From Ornithinimicrobium ciconiae (GTDB taxonomy: Bacteria > Actinomycetota > Actinomycetes > Actinomycetales > Dermatophilaceae), in NCBI RefSeq assembly GCF_007197575.1, contig NZ_CP041616.1:2790001-2854000 (forward strand): a DNA stretch of 64,000 nucleotides. Reading direction: 5' to 3'. Below the pieces are notes generated by a model. That model worked only from the letters and a program-made list of their open reading frames with translations. It ran no database searches and had not been told where the DNA came from. The position numbers were made by a program, and so were the translations under genes. This document shows positions 1 through 8,991 of the stretch, in pieces; the stretch's first letter is position 1; each line of letters opens with the position of its first letter.

Positions 1-192
1 GAGGGACGGGCCCGCATCGCCGGGGACCTGACGGCGACGCTGGCTCCCACCATCATGGCTGCCACCCAGACCTTCACCGGCGACCTCGACGCCGTCACCG
101 GGACGGTGCGCCTGCTCGCCCAGGCGGTGCAGCTGGCCCGGCCGTGGACCCCGATGACCGGCTTCCCCGGTCTGCAGGTGCCGGGTGCCTGA
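1..192 (+). CDS. C-terminal fragment of an unrecognised protein
   Basis: Frame 1 is open from the window edge to a TGA at 190-192 and gives the last 63 residues of a protein, ending PGLQVPGA. The composition (Ala/Leu/Thr-rich) and GC-rich third positions look like genuine coding sequence. I recognise no motif. Its stop overlaps the GTG start of the next gene by 8 nt (GTGCCTGA), so the two are probably translationally coupled in one operon. Confidence 0.6.
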   Translation, partial: EGRARIAGDLTATLAPTIMAATQTFTGDLDAVTGTVRLLAQAVQLARPWTPMTGFPGLQVPGA

Positions 193-1153
193 GCGTCCCG
201 ACCTGCCCCGCGCCGTGACCGATCTGGTCCCGCAGGGCCTGATCACTCAGGTGTTGGGCCACGTCCCGGCCGAGGGGTATGCCGGTGGTCTGGCCTGGCT
301 CCCCACCGTCCCGCGGTTGGTGGCGGAGCTGGTGGAGCAGTGGCGCCTGGAGGTGACCGGACCAGCGACCCACGGCTACGCGGCCCTCGTGCTGCCCGTC
401 GAGACTCCCGGGGGCCCCGCCGTGCTCAAGATCGCCTGGCCGCACCCCGAGGGGAGGGACGAGCACCGCACCCTGGGCCTATGGGGCGGACACGGAGCCG
501 TCCGGTTGCTCGCAGCGGACCCCTCGCGCTGGGCCCTGCTGCTGGAGCGTCTCGACCCTCGTGACCTCAACGGTCCCCCGGTCTCAGTCCTCGACTCCTG
601 CGAGCAGATCGGGCGGCTGGCGGCCCTGCTGGACCGCCCGGCGCCGCCGTGGACGAGCCTGAGCGCCAGCGACCACCTCGCGACCCTGGTCGCCGACCTC
701 GACGCTCTCCGCGCGGGGGACCGGGCGCGGTCGCTGCCGCGCGCGCTGCTCGAGCGCGGCCGGTCGCTGGCCACCGACCTGGCCACGGAGCCGGGCATCG
801 ACGCCCGGCTGGTGCACAGCGACCTGCACCAGGAGAACGTCCTCTGGCGCCCCGACCCCGGCGAGTGGGTGGCCATCGATCCGCAGACGATCGCCGCCGA
901 CCCGGCCTGGGTGGTGGCCCCGGCGCTGTGGAACCGGTGGCCGGAGTCGGCCGCCGCCCACGACACCCGGGTCCACCTGCGCCTGCGGCTGGAGGTTCTG
1001 TGCGAGGCCGCTGATCTTGATCCGGACCGTGGCCGCGCCTTCGCCGAGATCCGGATGCTGCGCAACGCGGTCTGGGAGATCCAGGAGGGCACCGCCACGG
1101 CCGCGGGCCTGACCCGTCACGTGACCCTGATCAAGGCCTTCCAGCCCGCTTAG
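185..1153 (+). CDS. Aminoglycoside phosphotransferase-like kinase (APH(6)/hydroxyurea kinase family)
   Basis: A 322-residue protein with the catalytic loop LVHSDLHQENVLW (Brenner HxDxxxxN motif) and the following metal-binding segment AIDPQ, both typical of the aminoglycoside/hydroxyurea kinase family (PF04655). Such enzymes transfer the ATP gamma-phosphate to a small-molecule hydroxyl in the cytoplasm. In soil actinobacteria many are chromosomal, with unknown substrates, so resistance cannot be assumed. The GTG start is inside the previous gene's stop region, suggesting coupling. It converges on the DUF1206 gene with a 4-nt overlap of the 3' ends. The family call is good; the substrate is unknown. 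Confidence 0.8.
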   Translation: MPERPDLPRAVTDLVPQGLITQVLGHVPAEGYAGGLAWLPTVPRLVAELVEQWRLEVTGPATHGYAALVLPVETPGGPAVLKIAWPHPEGRDEHRTLGLWGGHGAVRLLAADPSRWALLLERLDPRDLNGPPVSVLDSCEQIGRLAALLDRPAPPWTSLSASDHLATLVADLDALRAGDRARSLPRALLERGRSLATDLATEPGIDARLVHSDLHQENVLWRPDPGEWVAIDPQTIAADPAWVVAPALWNRWPESAAAHDTRVHLRLRLEVLCEAADLDPDRGRAFAEIRMLRNAVWEIQEGTATAAGLTRHVTLIKAFQPA

Positions 1154-1971
1154 CTCATCGACTCCGCCATGGTCGAGTAGCGCGCCCGGGCGAAGGAGTA
1201 GAGACCATAGGTGGCCAGCCCCGCCGCGACGAGGAGCAGCAGCACCACTCCGAACGGCTGGTCCCGCAACGCCTTCAGGGCCGCGTCCATGCCCGTCTGC
1301 TGGTCGGCGTCGGCGGTGATGGCGGCGACCCCGAAGAGCACCCCGACGATGCCCAGCGCCACCCCCTTGGCGATGTAGCCGGTCGTGCCCACCACCGTGA
1401 CCGTCCGGGTCACCTCGCGCCCTCCCGTGGCGTGCAGGTCCTCGAGGAACTTTTGCGTGGCGCCCTTATAGACGTGGTAGACGCCCACCCCCAGGACGAC
1501 CAGAGCGAGGACCGCGACCAGGATCCGTCCAGCCGGTGCCGTCATCAGCGTCGAGGTCGCCTCGGTCGACGTCTCCCCGCTGTCCGCCCCTGAGCCGGTG
1601 ACCACCCGGAAGGCGGTCCAGCCCATCGCTCCGTAGACGACCGCCTTGGCCACCGCCTTGCCCCGACCGAGCAGCTGGTCCTTGGCCGACTCGTGTCGCG
1701 GCAGCACGGCCTCGACGAGGTGCCACACCGCCAGCGCGACGAAGGCGGCCGAGATCAGCCACAGCAGGACCCCGCCCATGGGCGTGCCACTGAGCTGGTG
1801 CAGCGCGCCCGACTCGTCCGCCTCCCCGGACCCGCCCATCGCCACCTGCACCGCAATGCAGGCGATCAGCAGGTGCACCAGCCCGCTCGCAGCGAACCCG
1901 ATCCGGGCAAGAATCTCGAGGGCGTCGCTCCGTCGGGCGCGCGCGGCGAGGTCCTGGGGGTCATTGCTCAC
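1150..1971 (-). CDS. DUF1206 family integral membrane protein
   Basis: 273 residues with about six hydrophobic segments arranged as three similar pairs (for example near LVHLLIACIAVQVAMGG, then a Trp-His-Leu-Val-Glu pair, then GVGVYHVYKG). This tandem-pair organisation is how I recognise the DUF1206 family, actinobacterial/cyanobacterial membrane proteins of unknown function. A GTG start at 1971 sits next to the palindrome at 1972-1987. The gene is divergent from the DUF255 gene across only 80 bp, and its 3' end overlaps the kinase gene by 4 nt. No enzymatic motif is visible. Confidence 0.8.
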   Translation of the reverse strand: MSNDPQDLAARARRSDALEILARIGFAASGLVHLLIACIAVQVAMGGSGEADESGALHQLSGTPMGGVLLWLISAAFVALAVWHLVEAVLPRHESAKDQLLGRGKAVAKAVVYGAMGWTAFRVVTGSGADSGETSTEATSTLMTAPAGRILVAVLALVVLGVGVYHVYKGATQKFLEDLHATGGREVTRTVTVVGTTGYIAKGVALGIVGVLFGVAAITADADQQTGMDAALKALRDQPFGVVLLLLVAAGLATYGLYSFARARYSTMAESMS

Positions 1972-1987
1972 CTGGTGATCTCACCAG
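1972..1987. promoter_or_regulatory. 16-bp palindrome in the divergent DUF1206/DUF255 promoter region
   Basis: CTGGTGA-TC-TCACCAG is a perfect inverted repeat with a 2-nt centre, abutting the GTG of the DUF1206 gene and 65 bp before the DUF255 ATG. It could be an operator for the 80-bp divergent promoter or a hairpin over the DUF1206 ribosome-binding region. Function is inferred only from position and symmetry. Confidence 0.35.
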
Positions 1988-2051
1988 ATGCGGAGCGGGT
2001 CGGCGAGACGGGGGGGGTGCTGGGCCGGGTGCAAGGTGCCATGGTGGGGCC

Positions 2052-4073
2052 ATGGCACACCGGCTGTCCGACAGCACCTCCCCCTACCTGCTCCAGCACG
2101 TCGACAACCCCGTGGACTGGCACGAGTGGGGCCCGGAGGCCTTCGCCGAGGCGCAGGCCACCAACCGCCCGATCTTCTTGTCCGTGGGCTATGCGGCCTG
2201 CCACTGGTGCCACGTGATGGCACACGAGTCGTTCGAGGACGAGTCCGTCGCCGAGCTGCTCAACGCCGGCTTCGTCCCGGTCAAGGTGGACCGTGAGGAA
2301 CGGCCGGACGTCGACGCGGTCTATATGGACGCCACGGTCGCGATGACCGGCCAGGGCGGGTGGCCGATGACCTGCCTGCTCACACCCGAGGGCGAGCCGT
2401 TCTGGTGCGGCACCTATCTGCAGCGCCCCCAGCTGCTGCAGCTCCTGACGGCGATCGGCGGCGCCTGGACGGAGCAGGAGGCCCAGGTGCGCGCCAGCGG
2501 CACCGCCGTGGTGGAGGCCCTGACGCGCTCGCAGGACCCGGCCCAGGAGCCCCTGCCACTCGACCCGGACCTGCTGGACGCGGCCGTCGCGACGCTCACC
2601 CGCAGCTTCGACCAGGAGGCCGGCGGTTTTGGCACGGCGCCGAAGTTTCCGCCCACGATGGTGCTGGAGTTCCTGTTGCGCCACCACGCGCGCACAGGCA
2701 GCACCTCCGCCTGGCGGATGCTCGAGGAGACCGCCACCGCGATGGCCCGCGGCGGCCTCTATGACCAGATCGGGGGCGGGTTCGCCCGGTATGCCGTCGA
2801 CCGCTCCTGGGTGCTCCCCCACTTCGAGAAGATGCTCTATGACAACGCCCAGCTGCTCCGCTTCTATGCGCACCTGTGGCAGGCAGCCGGCCGCGTCGAG
2901 GGTGCAGACGCCACCCGGCACCTCGCCGGTCGGGTGGTCCGGGAGACCGCAGAGTTCCTCCTGCGCGAGCTGCGGACCAGCGAGGGTGGCCTGGCCTCCT
3001 CGCTCGACGCGGACACCGAGGGCGTGGAGGGAGCCACCTATGTCTGGACACCGGCCCAGCTGACCGCGGTGCTCGGCGCCGAGGACGGGGCTCGGGCCGC
3101 CGAGCTGCTGGTCGTCACGCTGGGTGGCACCTTTGAGCACGGCGCCTCCACGCTGCAGCTCCCGGTCGAGCCCTCCGACCCGACGTGGTGGGACGGGGTG
3201 CGCACCAAGCTCAAGGCCGCGCGTGACCAGCGTCCGCAGCCGGACCTGGACGACAAGGTCGTCACGGCGTGGAACGGCCTCGCGATCGCTGCGCTGGCCG
3301 AGGCCGGCTGGCTCCTGGAGGAGCCTGCCTGGGTGCAGGCTGCCGTCGACGCCGCAACCCTGGTGGTCGAGTCTCACGTGGTCGACGGGCGGCTGCGCCG
3401 CAGCTCACGCAAGGGTCAGGTGGGTGTCGCGGAGGGGGTGGCCGAGGATCACGGCGATCTGATCGAGGGACTGGTGGTGCTCCACGCGGTCACGGCCCAG
3501 ACCCGGTGGCTGGAGTCTGCCGGCAGGCTGCTCGACGACGCGGTGGCACGCTTCGGCGAGGAGACCGAGGCGGGGCTGCTCATCCACGACACCGCCTCCG
3601 ACGCCGAGCCGCTGGTGCTGCGTCCCCGCGCCCGGGGCGACAACGCCGAGCCGTGCGGGCAGTCCGCACTCGCGGGTGCACTCCTGGGCTACGGCGCCGC
3701 GGTCGGCTCCGCCCAGCACCTGGAACGTGCGGGGCGCGCTCTGGGGCCGATGGGCACCATCGCGGCGCGCGATCCCCGTTTCGCCGGGTGGGCGCTGGCC
3801 GTTGCCGAGTCGACCGTCGACGGTCCGTTGCAGGTCGCGATCAGTGATGGCACCGGCCAGGCGGAGCTCGTCGCCGCCGTCCGGCAGGCGCTGCCCCCCG
3901 GGGCACTGGCGGTGGTCGCCGCCGGGGCCAGCAACCAGGGTCAGGCCACTCCCCCGCTGCTGCGCGACCGTGGCGCGGTCAACGGCAGGGCCGCGGCCTA
4001 TGTGTGTCGCGGCACCCGGTGCGACCTGCCGGTGAGCGAGTCGGAGGAACTGGTGGCCGCCCTGCTGCGGTGA
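2052..4073 (+). CDS. DUF255 thioredoxin-domain protein (YyaL / spermatogenesis-associated protein 20 family)
   Basis: 673 residues. The N-terminus has the family signature NPVDWHEWG followed by a thioredoxin-like active site C50-H-W-C53 (AACHWCHVM) and a conserved DREERPDVD block; the rest is the long (alpha/alpha)6-type domain with PHFEKMLYDNAQLL and SLDADTEG. The family (PF03190 plus a six-hairpin glycosidase-like region) is widespread and cytosolic, but its biochemical role is not settled; redox or sugar-epimerase-like roles have been suggested. The size matches the family (about 670-700 residues). Start ATG 2052 lies after GGTGGGGCC. It is a monocistronic-looking gene, divergent from DUF1206. 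Confidence 0.85.
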   Translation: MAHRLSDSTSPYLLQHVDNPVDWHEWGPEAFAEAQATNRPIFLSVGYAACHWCHVMAHESFEDESVAELLNAGFVPVKVDREERPDVDAVYMDATVAMTGQGGWPMTCLLTPEGEPFWCGTYLQRPQLLQLLTAIGGAWTEQEAQVRASGTAVVEALTRSQDPAQEPLPLDPDLLDAAVATLTRSFDQEAGGFGTAPKFPPTMVLEFLLRHHARTGSTSAWRMLEETATAMARGGLYDQIGGGFARYAVDRSWVLPHFEKMLYDNAQLLRFYAHLWQAAGRVEGADATRHLAGRVVRETAEFLLRELRTSEGGLASSLDADTEGVEGATYVWTPAQLTAVLGAEDGARAAELLVVTLGGTFEHGASTLQLPVEPSDPTWWDGVRTKLKAARDQRPQPDLDDKVVTAWNGLAIAALAEAGWLLEEPAWVQAAVDAATLVVESHVVDGRLRRSSRKGQVGVAEGVAEDHGDLIEGLVVLHAVTAQTRWLESAGRLLDDAVARFGEETEAGLLIHDTASDAEPLVLRPRARGDNAEPCGQSALAGALLGYGAAVGSAQHLERAGRALGPMGTIAARDPRFAGWALAVAESTVDGPLQVAISDGTGQAELVAAVRQALPPGALAVVAAGASNQGQATPPLLRDRGAVNGRAAAYVCRGTRCDLPVSESEELVAALLR

Positions 4074-4133
4074 TGTCACTGGTCGCCGCCGTGCCGCGAG
4101 GGTCAGGTGAGCGGCGCGCCATACAGTGTGCTC

Positions 4134-5423
4134 ATGTCCTCCCGTGCCCACCCGCCGCTGCGCTCCCGCCTCCTCGTCGCTGTCGTCGCCGCTCCCCTGG
4201 TGCTGCTCGCCGCCTGCGGTGGGGATGACGACTCGGGGATCACCCCGCCACCGGCGACCACCGCCACCCCGGACGGGGCAGCACAGACCACCAGCAACCC
4301 GGCCAAGGACGGCTTCGACAGCGCCGTCGGCGGCGACCGGGGCCAGCAGTCCGGGGACGCGGCCCAGGAGACCACGCAGGAGGCGACCGGGCCCAAGGAG
4401 GTCACGATCGGCGCGGCGGGTGACCTCCTGCTGCACGCACCGGTGATCCGCAACGCCCAGGCCAACGCGGGCGGCGAGGGCTATGACTTCACGCCGATGT
4501 TTGACGACGTCCGCGAGCTGCTCAGCGACAACGACGTGACCATCTGTCACATGGAGACCCCGATCTCGGCGGACAACACCAACCTGACGGTGCCGCGCGT
4601 GCTGGTCTTCAACAGCCCGCACGAGATCGTCGATGCCGTCGTCGACGCGGGCTATGACGGCTGCGACTTTGCCTCCAACCACACCTGGGACCAGGGCCTT
4701 TCGGGTCTGGCGGAGACCCAGCAGGTCCTCGAGGACGCGGGCCTGGAGTATGCCGGGCCGGTCGCCGACGAGGCGGACGCCGGGCACCACGCGAGCTATC
4801 AGGTCGGAGATGTCAGCGTCGCGCAGCTCGGCTACACCTACACGATCTACAACTCCGGGCAGCCGACCACGGACATCCCCCCGGACGCGCCGTGGCTGGG
4901 CGACTACCTCTGGCCGGTGATCGGCGCCGAGGGCATCATCGAGGATGCGGAGGCCGCCAAGGAGGACGGCGCCGACTTCGTCGTGGTGAGCATGCACTGG
5001 GGCAACGAGTACTGGACCGACCCCACCGACCAGCAGCGGGAGATCGCTGAGGAGCTGCTCGAGTCCGACGCCGTGGACCTGATCCTGGGCACGCACGTCC
5101 ACGTCATCCAGCCCTGCGAGAAGATCAACGACAAGTACGTCATCTATGGCCTGGGCAACTTCCTGTCCAACCAGTCCCCGGACACCACGCGCGGCAACCT
5201 GCGCAAGGAGACCCAGGAAGGCATGATCGCGCGCTTCCACCTGGTCAAGGACGAGGACGGCGTGGTGACCTCCCAGATGGAGTTCCAGCCCACCCGGGTG
5301 CAGATCGACAACCACGTCATCCGGCTGGCCACGCCGGATGAGCACACGGAGACCTACGACCGCGTGGTCGAGACGATGGACCGGCTCGGTGACAACGCCT
5401 GCGACGCCCAGCCGATGAGCTGA
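4134..5423 (+). CDS. CapA-family metallophosphoesterase-like lipoprotein
   Basis: Starting at ATG 4134 gives 429 residues with a lipoprotein signal peptide: basic start, hydrophobic core and lipobox LLAAC with Cys28, then a Gly/Asp/Thr-rich linker. The main domain has the CapA/PgsA-type pattern: AAGDLLLH, HMETPIS, NHTWDQG, SMHWGNEY, LGTHVHVIQP and YGLGNFLSNQ, a calcineurin-like metal-binding layout. CapA proteins were named for poly-gamma-glutamate capsule export, but lone copies without capBC, as here, have unclear roles in the envelope. An upstream GTG at 4107 is possible but would put nine extra residues before the signal peptide. A 13-bp tandem repeat begins at the stop codon. Confidence 0.85.
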   Translation: MSSRAHPPLRSRLLVAVVAAPLVLLAACGGDDDSGITPPPATTATPDGAAQTTSNPAKDGFDSAVGGDRGQQSGDAAQETTQEATGPKEVTIGAAGDLLLHAPVIRNAQANAGGEGYDFTPMFDDVRELLSDNDVTICHMETPISADNTNLTVPRVLVFNSPHEIVDAVVDAGYDGCDFASNHTWDQGLSGLAETQQVLEDAGLEYAGPVADEADAGHHASYQVGDVSVAQLGYTYTIYNSGQPTTDIPPDAPWLGDYLWPVIGAEGIIEDAEAAKEDGADFVVVSMHWGNEYWTDPTDQQREIAEELLESDAVDLILGTHVHVIQPCEKINDKYVIYGLGNFLSNQSPDTTRGNLRKETQEGMIARFHLVKDEDGVVTSQMEFQPTRVQIDNHVIRLATPDEHTETYDRVVETMDRLGDNACDAQPMS

Positions 5424-5483
5424 GCCGCACCGTTGAGCCGCACCGTTGAGCCGCACGGTTGAGCCGCACGGTTGAGCCGCGCC
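5421..5483. repeat. 13-bp tandem repeat between convergent genes
   Basis: Four units of TGAGCCGCACCGT or TGAGCCGCACGGT (5421-5433, 5434-5446, 5447-5459, 5460-5472) plus a partial fifth. The first unit contains the CapA-like gene's stop codon. The C/G change between units 2 and 3 lets ACCGT pair with ACGGT, so the array can fold into small hairpins and may help terminate the two convergent genes. Confidence 0.75.
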
Positions 5484-5509
5484 GGGGACCGAGCGGGCTG
5501 GGCGGAACC

Positions 5510-6295
5510 TCAGCCGGTGAACTGGGCCACCGTGTCGTAGCCGATCTTGAGGATGAAGACCACCAGCAGCACGACGAAGACGGTCCGCACGAAACCACTG
5601 CCGCGAGCGACGGCCGTGCGGGCCCCGAGATAGCCGCCCAGCATGTTGCACACACCCATCAGCAGACCGACCTTCCACATCACCGCACCCATCGGGATGA
5701 AGACACACAGCGCCGCCAGGTTGGTGGCCCAGTTGGCGATCTTGGCCTTGGCGCTGGCCTGCAGGAAGCCGTAGCCGAGCAGTCCGACCATCGCGAAGAC
5801 GAAGAAGGAGCCGGTCCCCGGACCCAGCGCTCCGTCATACAGCCCGACGCCGAGCCCGATGCCGGCGGCGACCAGGTGGTGCCGGCGACCGGAGAAGCGC
5901 AGCTCGGAGAGCTGTCCCATGCTCGGCTTGGCGAGGGTGTAGGCCCCCACGGCGATGAGGACCACCAGGATGATCGGGTTGAACGCCTCCTTGGGGATCT
6001 GGCTGCCGATGAACGCCCCGCCGAGCGAGCCCGCAAAGGCGAAACCGGCAAGCGGCAGGGCTGTGGACAGGTCGGGGCGCACCCGGCGCAGATAGGTCAG
6101 CGAACTGGCCGTCGTCCCGCAGATCGAGCCCAGCTTGTTGGTCGCCAGGATCTGCACCGGGCTGGCGCCGGGAAACCCGAGCAGGAGCGCCGGCAGCTGG
6201 ATCAGCCCGCCGCCCCCGACCACCGCGTCGATCCACCCGGCGGTCAGGCCGGCCAGCCCCATGAGGACGAGGACCCACACCGAGGGGTCATCCAC
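5510..6295 (-). CDS. TauE/SafE-family sulfite/organosulfonate exporter-like membrane protein
   Basis: 261 residues from GTG 6295; eight or so hydrophobic helices, including the family's first-helix motif GLTAGWIDAVVGGGGLIQLPALL and the mid-protein repeat GVGLYDGALGPGTGSFF. These two half-motifs are diagnostic of TauE/SafE (PF01925), whose members export sulfite, sulfoacetate or other small anions. The start overlaps the last 8 nt of the upstream HAD gene, so the pair is co-translated. An in-frame extension further upstream translates to low-complexity sequence and overlaps the HAD gene, so I rejected it. The substrate is unknown. Confidence 0.82.
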   Translation of the reverse strand: MDDPSVWVLVLMGLAGLTAGWIDAVVGGGGLIQLPALLLGFPGASPVQILATNKLGSICGTTASSLTYLRRVRPDLSTALPLAGFAFAGSLGGAFIGSQIPKEAFNPIILVVLIAVGAYTLAKPSMGQLSELRFSGRRHHLVAAGIGLGVGLYDGALGPGTGSFFVFAMVGLLGYGFLQASAKAKIANWATNLAALCVFIPMGAVMWKVGLLMGVCNMLGGYLGARTAVARGSGFVRTVFVVLLVVFILKIGYDTVAQFTG

Positions 6296-7016
6296 CAGCG
6301 TGCCGATTCCACCCGTGGACGATCCCGGCCACCTCGGCCAGGGACTGCGCGACAGCGTCTGGACGGGAGTCGACCTCGACGCGCTGCGCGAGCGGGATGA
6401 CGCTGTGCGGCACCAGGATTGCTCGCATACCCACCTGTTGCGGGCCGTGGATGTCCTCGAACAGCCGGTCGCCGACATAGACACAGTCGGCCGGGTCCGT
6501 GTCCACGGCAGCGGCAGCCGCCCGGAAGGCCTCGGGATGCGGCTTGGTCCACGGGATCTCGCTGCTATAGACATCAGCGTCGATCAGGGACAGCACCCCG
6601 TCCCGGTCAAAGATCGCCCGGTGGTGCTCCCGCGACCAGATCGTGTTGGACAGCACCCCGACCCGGATCTGCTGCTCGCGCAACGACTCCCACAGTGGAC
6701 GCACGTGGGGATCGGTGAGCGTGTGCGGCTCCCAGAACCTGTCATAGGCGCTGCGCGCCCGGGAGTATGCCGGGTGGCTGATCCCGTAGCCCACCTCCTC
6801 GAGCAGGTCCTCGACCCGGGCGCTGACGTGCTCGGCGCGCGCCAGCTGCCAGACCCGCTCCTCGACGTCCAGGATGCGCTGCGACAGCTCGGCCGCCTCC
6901 TGCTCGGAGGCGGTCGCCTCGGTGGCAAAAGCCAACCACTGTGCGGCATAGTCGAACTGGTGCCAGGGCGTCAGGGTGCCACCCCAGTCGAAGATGACCG
7001 CCCGGACCTGCCGCAT
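6288..7016 (-). CDS. HAD-superfamily phosphohydrolase
   Basis: 242 residues with all four HAD motifs: I, FDWGGTLTPW (nucleophile Asp10, with Gly where many phosphatases have the second Asp); II, VGVLSNTIW (Ser/Asn); III, Lys in KPHPEAF; IV, VYVGDRLFEDI. A helical cap lies between I and II, as in the phosphoglycolate-phosphatase/haloacid dehalogenase subclass. The substrate cannot be told from sequence. The 3' end overlaps the TauE-like gene by 8 nt. Upstream lies a 14-bp tandem repeat and then the end of proS, transcribed in the same direction. Confidence 0.8.
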   Translation of the reverse strand: MRQVRAVIFDWGGTLTPWHQFDYAAQWLAFATEATASEQEAAELSQRILDVEERVWQLARAEHVSARVEDLLEEVGYGISHPAYSRARSAYDRFWEPHTLTDPHVRPLWESLREQQIRVGVLSNTIWSREHHRAIFDRDGVLSLIDADVYSSEIPWTKPHPEAFRAAAAAVDTDPADCVYVGDRLFEDIHGPQQVGMRAILVPHSVIPLAQRVEVDSRPDAVAQSLAEVAGIVHGWNRHAGG

Positions 7017-7040
7017 CAGCCTGACTCCCTCACCGTCGCT

Positions 7041-7089
7041 CCATCAGCGTGACTCCATCAGCGTGACTCCATCAGGCCGACTCCATCAG
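7041..7089. repeat. 14-bp tandem repeat between proS and the HAD gene
   Basis: Units ending in ACTCCATCAG at 7048-7061, 7062-7075 and 7076-7089, with a partial unit at 7041-7047. The first two are identical (CGTGACTCCATCAG). The last overlaps the end of proS (stop at 7086-7088). It appears to be a local slippage product; no function is visible. Confidence 0.7.
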
Positions 7090-8864
7090 GCCGTCGCCTC
7101 GGGCCGCACCTCGGCCACGACCTCGCGGACGGCCTCGGCCACCGCGACCTCGCGCCGCTCGCCGGTGCGCCGGTCCTTGATCTCGACGGTGCCCTGCTCC
7201 AGGCCCCTGCCGACCACCACGATCGTGGGCACACCGACCAGCTCGGCGTCCTTGAACTTCACGCCCGGGGAGACCTTGGGGCGGTCGTCATAGAGCACGG
7301 TGAGCCCCTGGGACTCGAGCTCGCCGACCAGGGTGTCGGCATAGTCGAAGATCGCCTGGTCCTTGCCGGTGGCAACCAGGTGCACGTCCGCCGGGCTGAT
7401 CTCACGGGGCCAGCACAGGCCAATCTCGTCCAGGGTGCCCTCGGCGATGGCAGCCACGGCGCGGCTGACACCGATCCCGTAGGAGCCCATCGTCACGGTG
7501 GTGAGCTTGCCGTTCTGGTCGAGGACCTGCAGGCCCAGCGCCTCGGCATACTTGCGCCCGAGCTGGAAGATGTGCCCCATCTCGATGCCGCGGGCCAGCG
7601 TCAGCGTGCCGTTGCCGTCGGGGCTGGCGTCCCCCTCCCGGATGTCGGCCGCGTGGATCACGCCGTCGGCCGTGAAGTCCCGACCGTGCACCAGGTTGAA
7701 GACGTGCTTGCCGTGCTCGTCGGCGCCGGTGACCCAGGCGCTGCCCTCCCCGATGGAGGCGTCGAGCAGATACCGGATGCCCGACGCCTTGTCCGAGCCC
7801 AGCACACCCGGGCCGATATAGCCCTTGGCCAGCATCGGATAGGCGGCAAAGTCCTTGTCCTCGAAGGCACCCGGTGCGGCCGGGGAGACCTGCGCCTCGA
7901 GGCGCTTGGCGTCGACCTCGCGGTCACCGGGCACGCCGACGGCCAACGGCTCACGGGTGCCGTCGGGGTGGGTGAGCATCACCAGCACGTTCTTGAGGGT
8001 GTCGGCAGCGGTCCAGGCCCGACCGTCCTCACGCGGGTGGTTGGCGTTGGCGGACGCGACGAGCGTCTCGATGGTCGGAGTGTCGGGGGTGTCGTGCACC
8101 GCCGCGGCGGGCACCGTGGACGCGTCCACCGCGGCGGGGGTGGGCACATAGACGGCCTCGACGTTGGCGGCATACTCCCCCGTGGTGCTGCGCACGAAGG
8201 TGTCCTCGCCGTGCGGGCTGATGGCCAGGAACTCCTCGCTGGCCGAGCCACCCATGGCACCGGAGTCGGCGTGCACGATGACGTAGTCGAAACCGAGCCG
8301 GTCGAAGATCTTGATGTAGGCCTCGCGGTGCGCCTGGTAGGCACTCGCCAACCCGGCATCGTCCACGTCGAAGGAGTAGGAGTCCTTCATGATGAACTCG
8401 CGGCCGCGCAGCAGCCCAGCGCGCGGACGTGCCTCGTCGCGGTACTTGGTCTGGATCTGGTAGAGGTTGACCGGCAGATCCTTGTAGGAGGAGAACAGGT
8501 CCTTGACCGTGAGGGTGAACATCTCCTCGTGGGTCGGGCCCAGCAGCATGTCCACGCCCTTGCGGTCCTGCAGCCGGAACAGGTTGGGACCGTACTCCGT
8601 CCACCGGTTCGTCGCCTCGTAGGGCTCTCGGGGCAGCAGCGCGGGGAAGCTCAGCTCCTGGGCACCCATGGCGTCCATCTCCTCGCGGACGATGGCCTCG
8701 ACGTTGCGCAGCACGCGCAGCCCCAGTGGCAGCCAGGAGTAGACACCCGGTGCCGCCCGACGGATGTAGCCCGCGCGAACCAGCAGCTTGTGGCCCGGCA
8801 GCTCAGCGTCCGCCGGGTCCTCGCGCAGGGTTCGCAGGAACAGGGTCGACATCCGCAGTGCCAC
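7086..8864 (-). CDS. proS: Proline-tRNA ligase
   Basis: 592 residues from GTG 8864, which has a good AAGGAG site 6 nt upstream; the longer open frame upstream is not family-like. It has class II synthetase features: motif 1 region around [17 protein letters not shown], motif 2 [12 protein letters not shown] (about residues 140-151), a central insertion (YbaK-like editing domain) typical of bacterial ProRS, motif 3 [11 protein letters not shown] (about residue 460), and an anticodon-binding C-terminus. It charges tRNA-Pro with proline in the cytosol. Size matches bacterial-type ProRS (about 570-590). Confidence 0.96.
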   Translation of the reverse strand: MALRMSTLFLRTLREDPADAELPGHKLLVRAGYIRRAAPGVYSWLPLGLRVLRNVEAIVREEMDAMGAQELSFPALLPREPYEATNRWTEYGPNLFRLQDRKGVDMLLGPTHEEMFTLTVKDLFSSYKDLPVNLYQIQTKYRDEARPRAGLLRGREFIMKDSYSFDVDDAGLASAYQAHREAYIKIFDRLGFDYVIVHADSGAMGGSASEEFLAISPHGEDTFVRSTTGEYAANVEAVYVPTPAAVDASTVPAAAVHDTPDTPTIETLVASANANHPREDGRAWTAADTLKNVLVMLTHPDGTREPLAVGVPGDREVDAKRLEAQVSPAAPGAFEDKDFAAYPMLAKGYIGPGVLGSDKASGIRYLLDASIGEGSAWVTGADEHGKHVFNLVHGRDFTADGVIHAADIREGDASPDGNGTLTLARGIEMGHIFQLGRKYAEALGLQVLDQNGKLTTVTMGSYGIGVSRAVAAIAEGTLDEIGLCWPREISPADVHLVATGKDQAIFDYADTLVGELESQGLTVLYDDRPKVSPGVKFKDAELVGVPTIVVVGRGLEQGTVEIKDRRTGERREVAVAEAVREVVAEVRPEATA

Positions 8865-8991
8865 GTGGGCTCCTTCGTCTTGGGGGTATGCCGACCGCCA
8901 CCTTCGACGGTCGGGCTCACCGACCGAGGATATCCGCTGCGGCGCTGCCTCCCGACCGCGCGCGCCGGGTGGCGACCGGTAGCGTCCGAGG

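Noticed and set aside
185..1153. Acquired streptomycin-resistance gene
   Set aside because: The kinase motifs are real, but the gene is host-like in composition, coupled to an upstream chromosomal gene, and has no mobile flanks; resistance is not implied.
4134..5423. Capsule (poly-gamma-glutamate) operon
   Set aside because: Only a CapA-like lipoprotein is present; capB/capC ligase and transporter genes are absent, so capsule synthesis is not supported.
3405..5708. A 767-codon minus-strand open frame across the DUF255 and CapA-like genes
   Set aside because: Antisense to two well-supported genes, with low-complexity Gly/Arg/Val composition and no ribosome-binding site; shadow of GC-rich coding.
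5459..6400. Plus-strand open frame antisense to the TauE-like gene
   Set aside because: Highly charged Asp/Glu/Gln/Arg translation without motifs; the minus strand encodes a clear eight-helix transporter.
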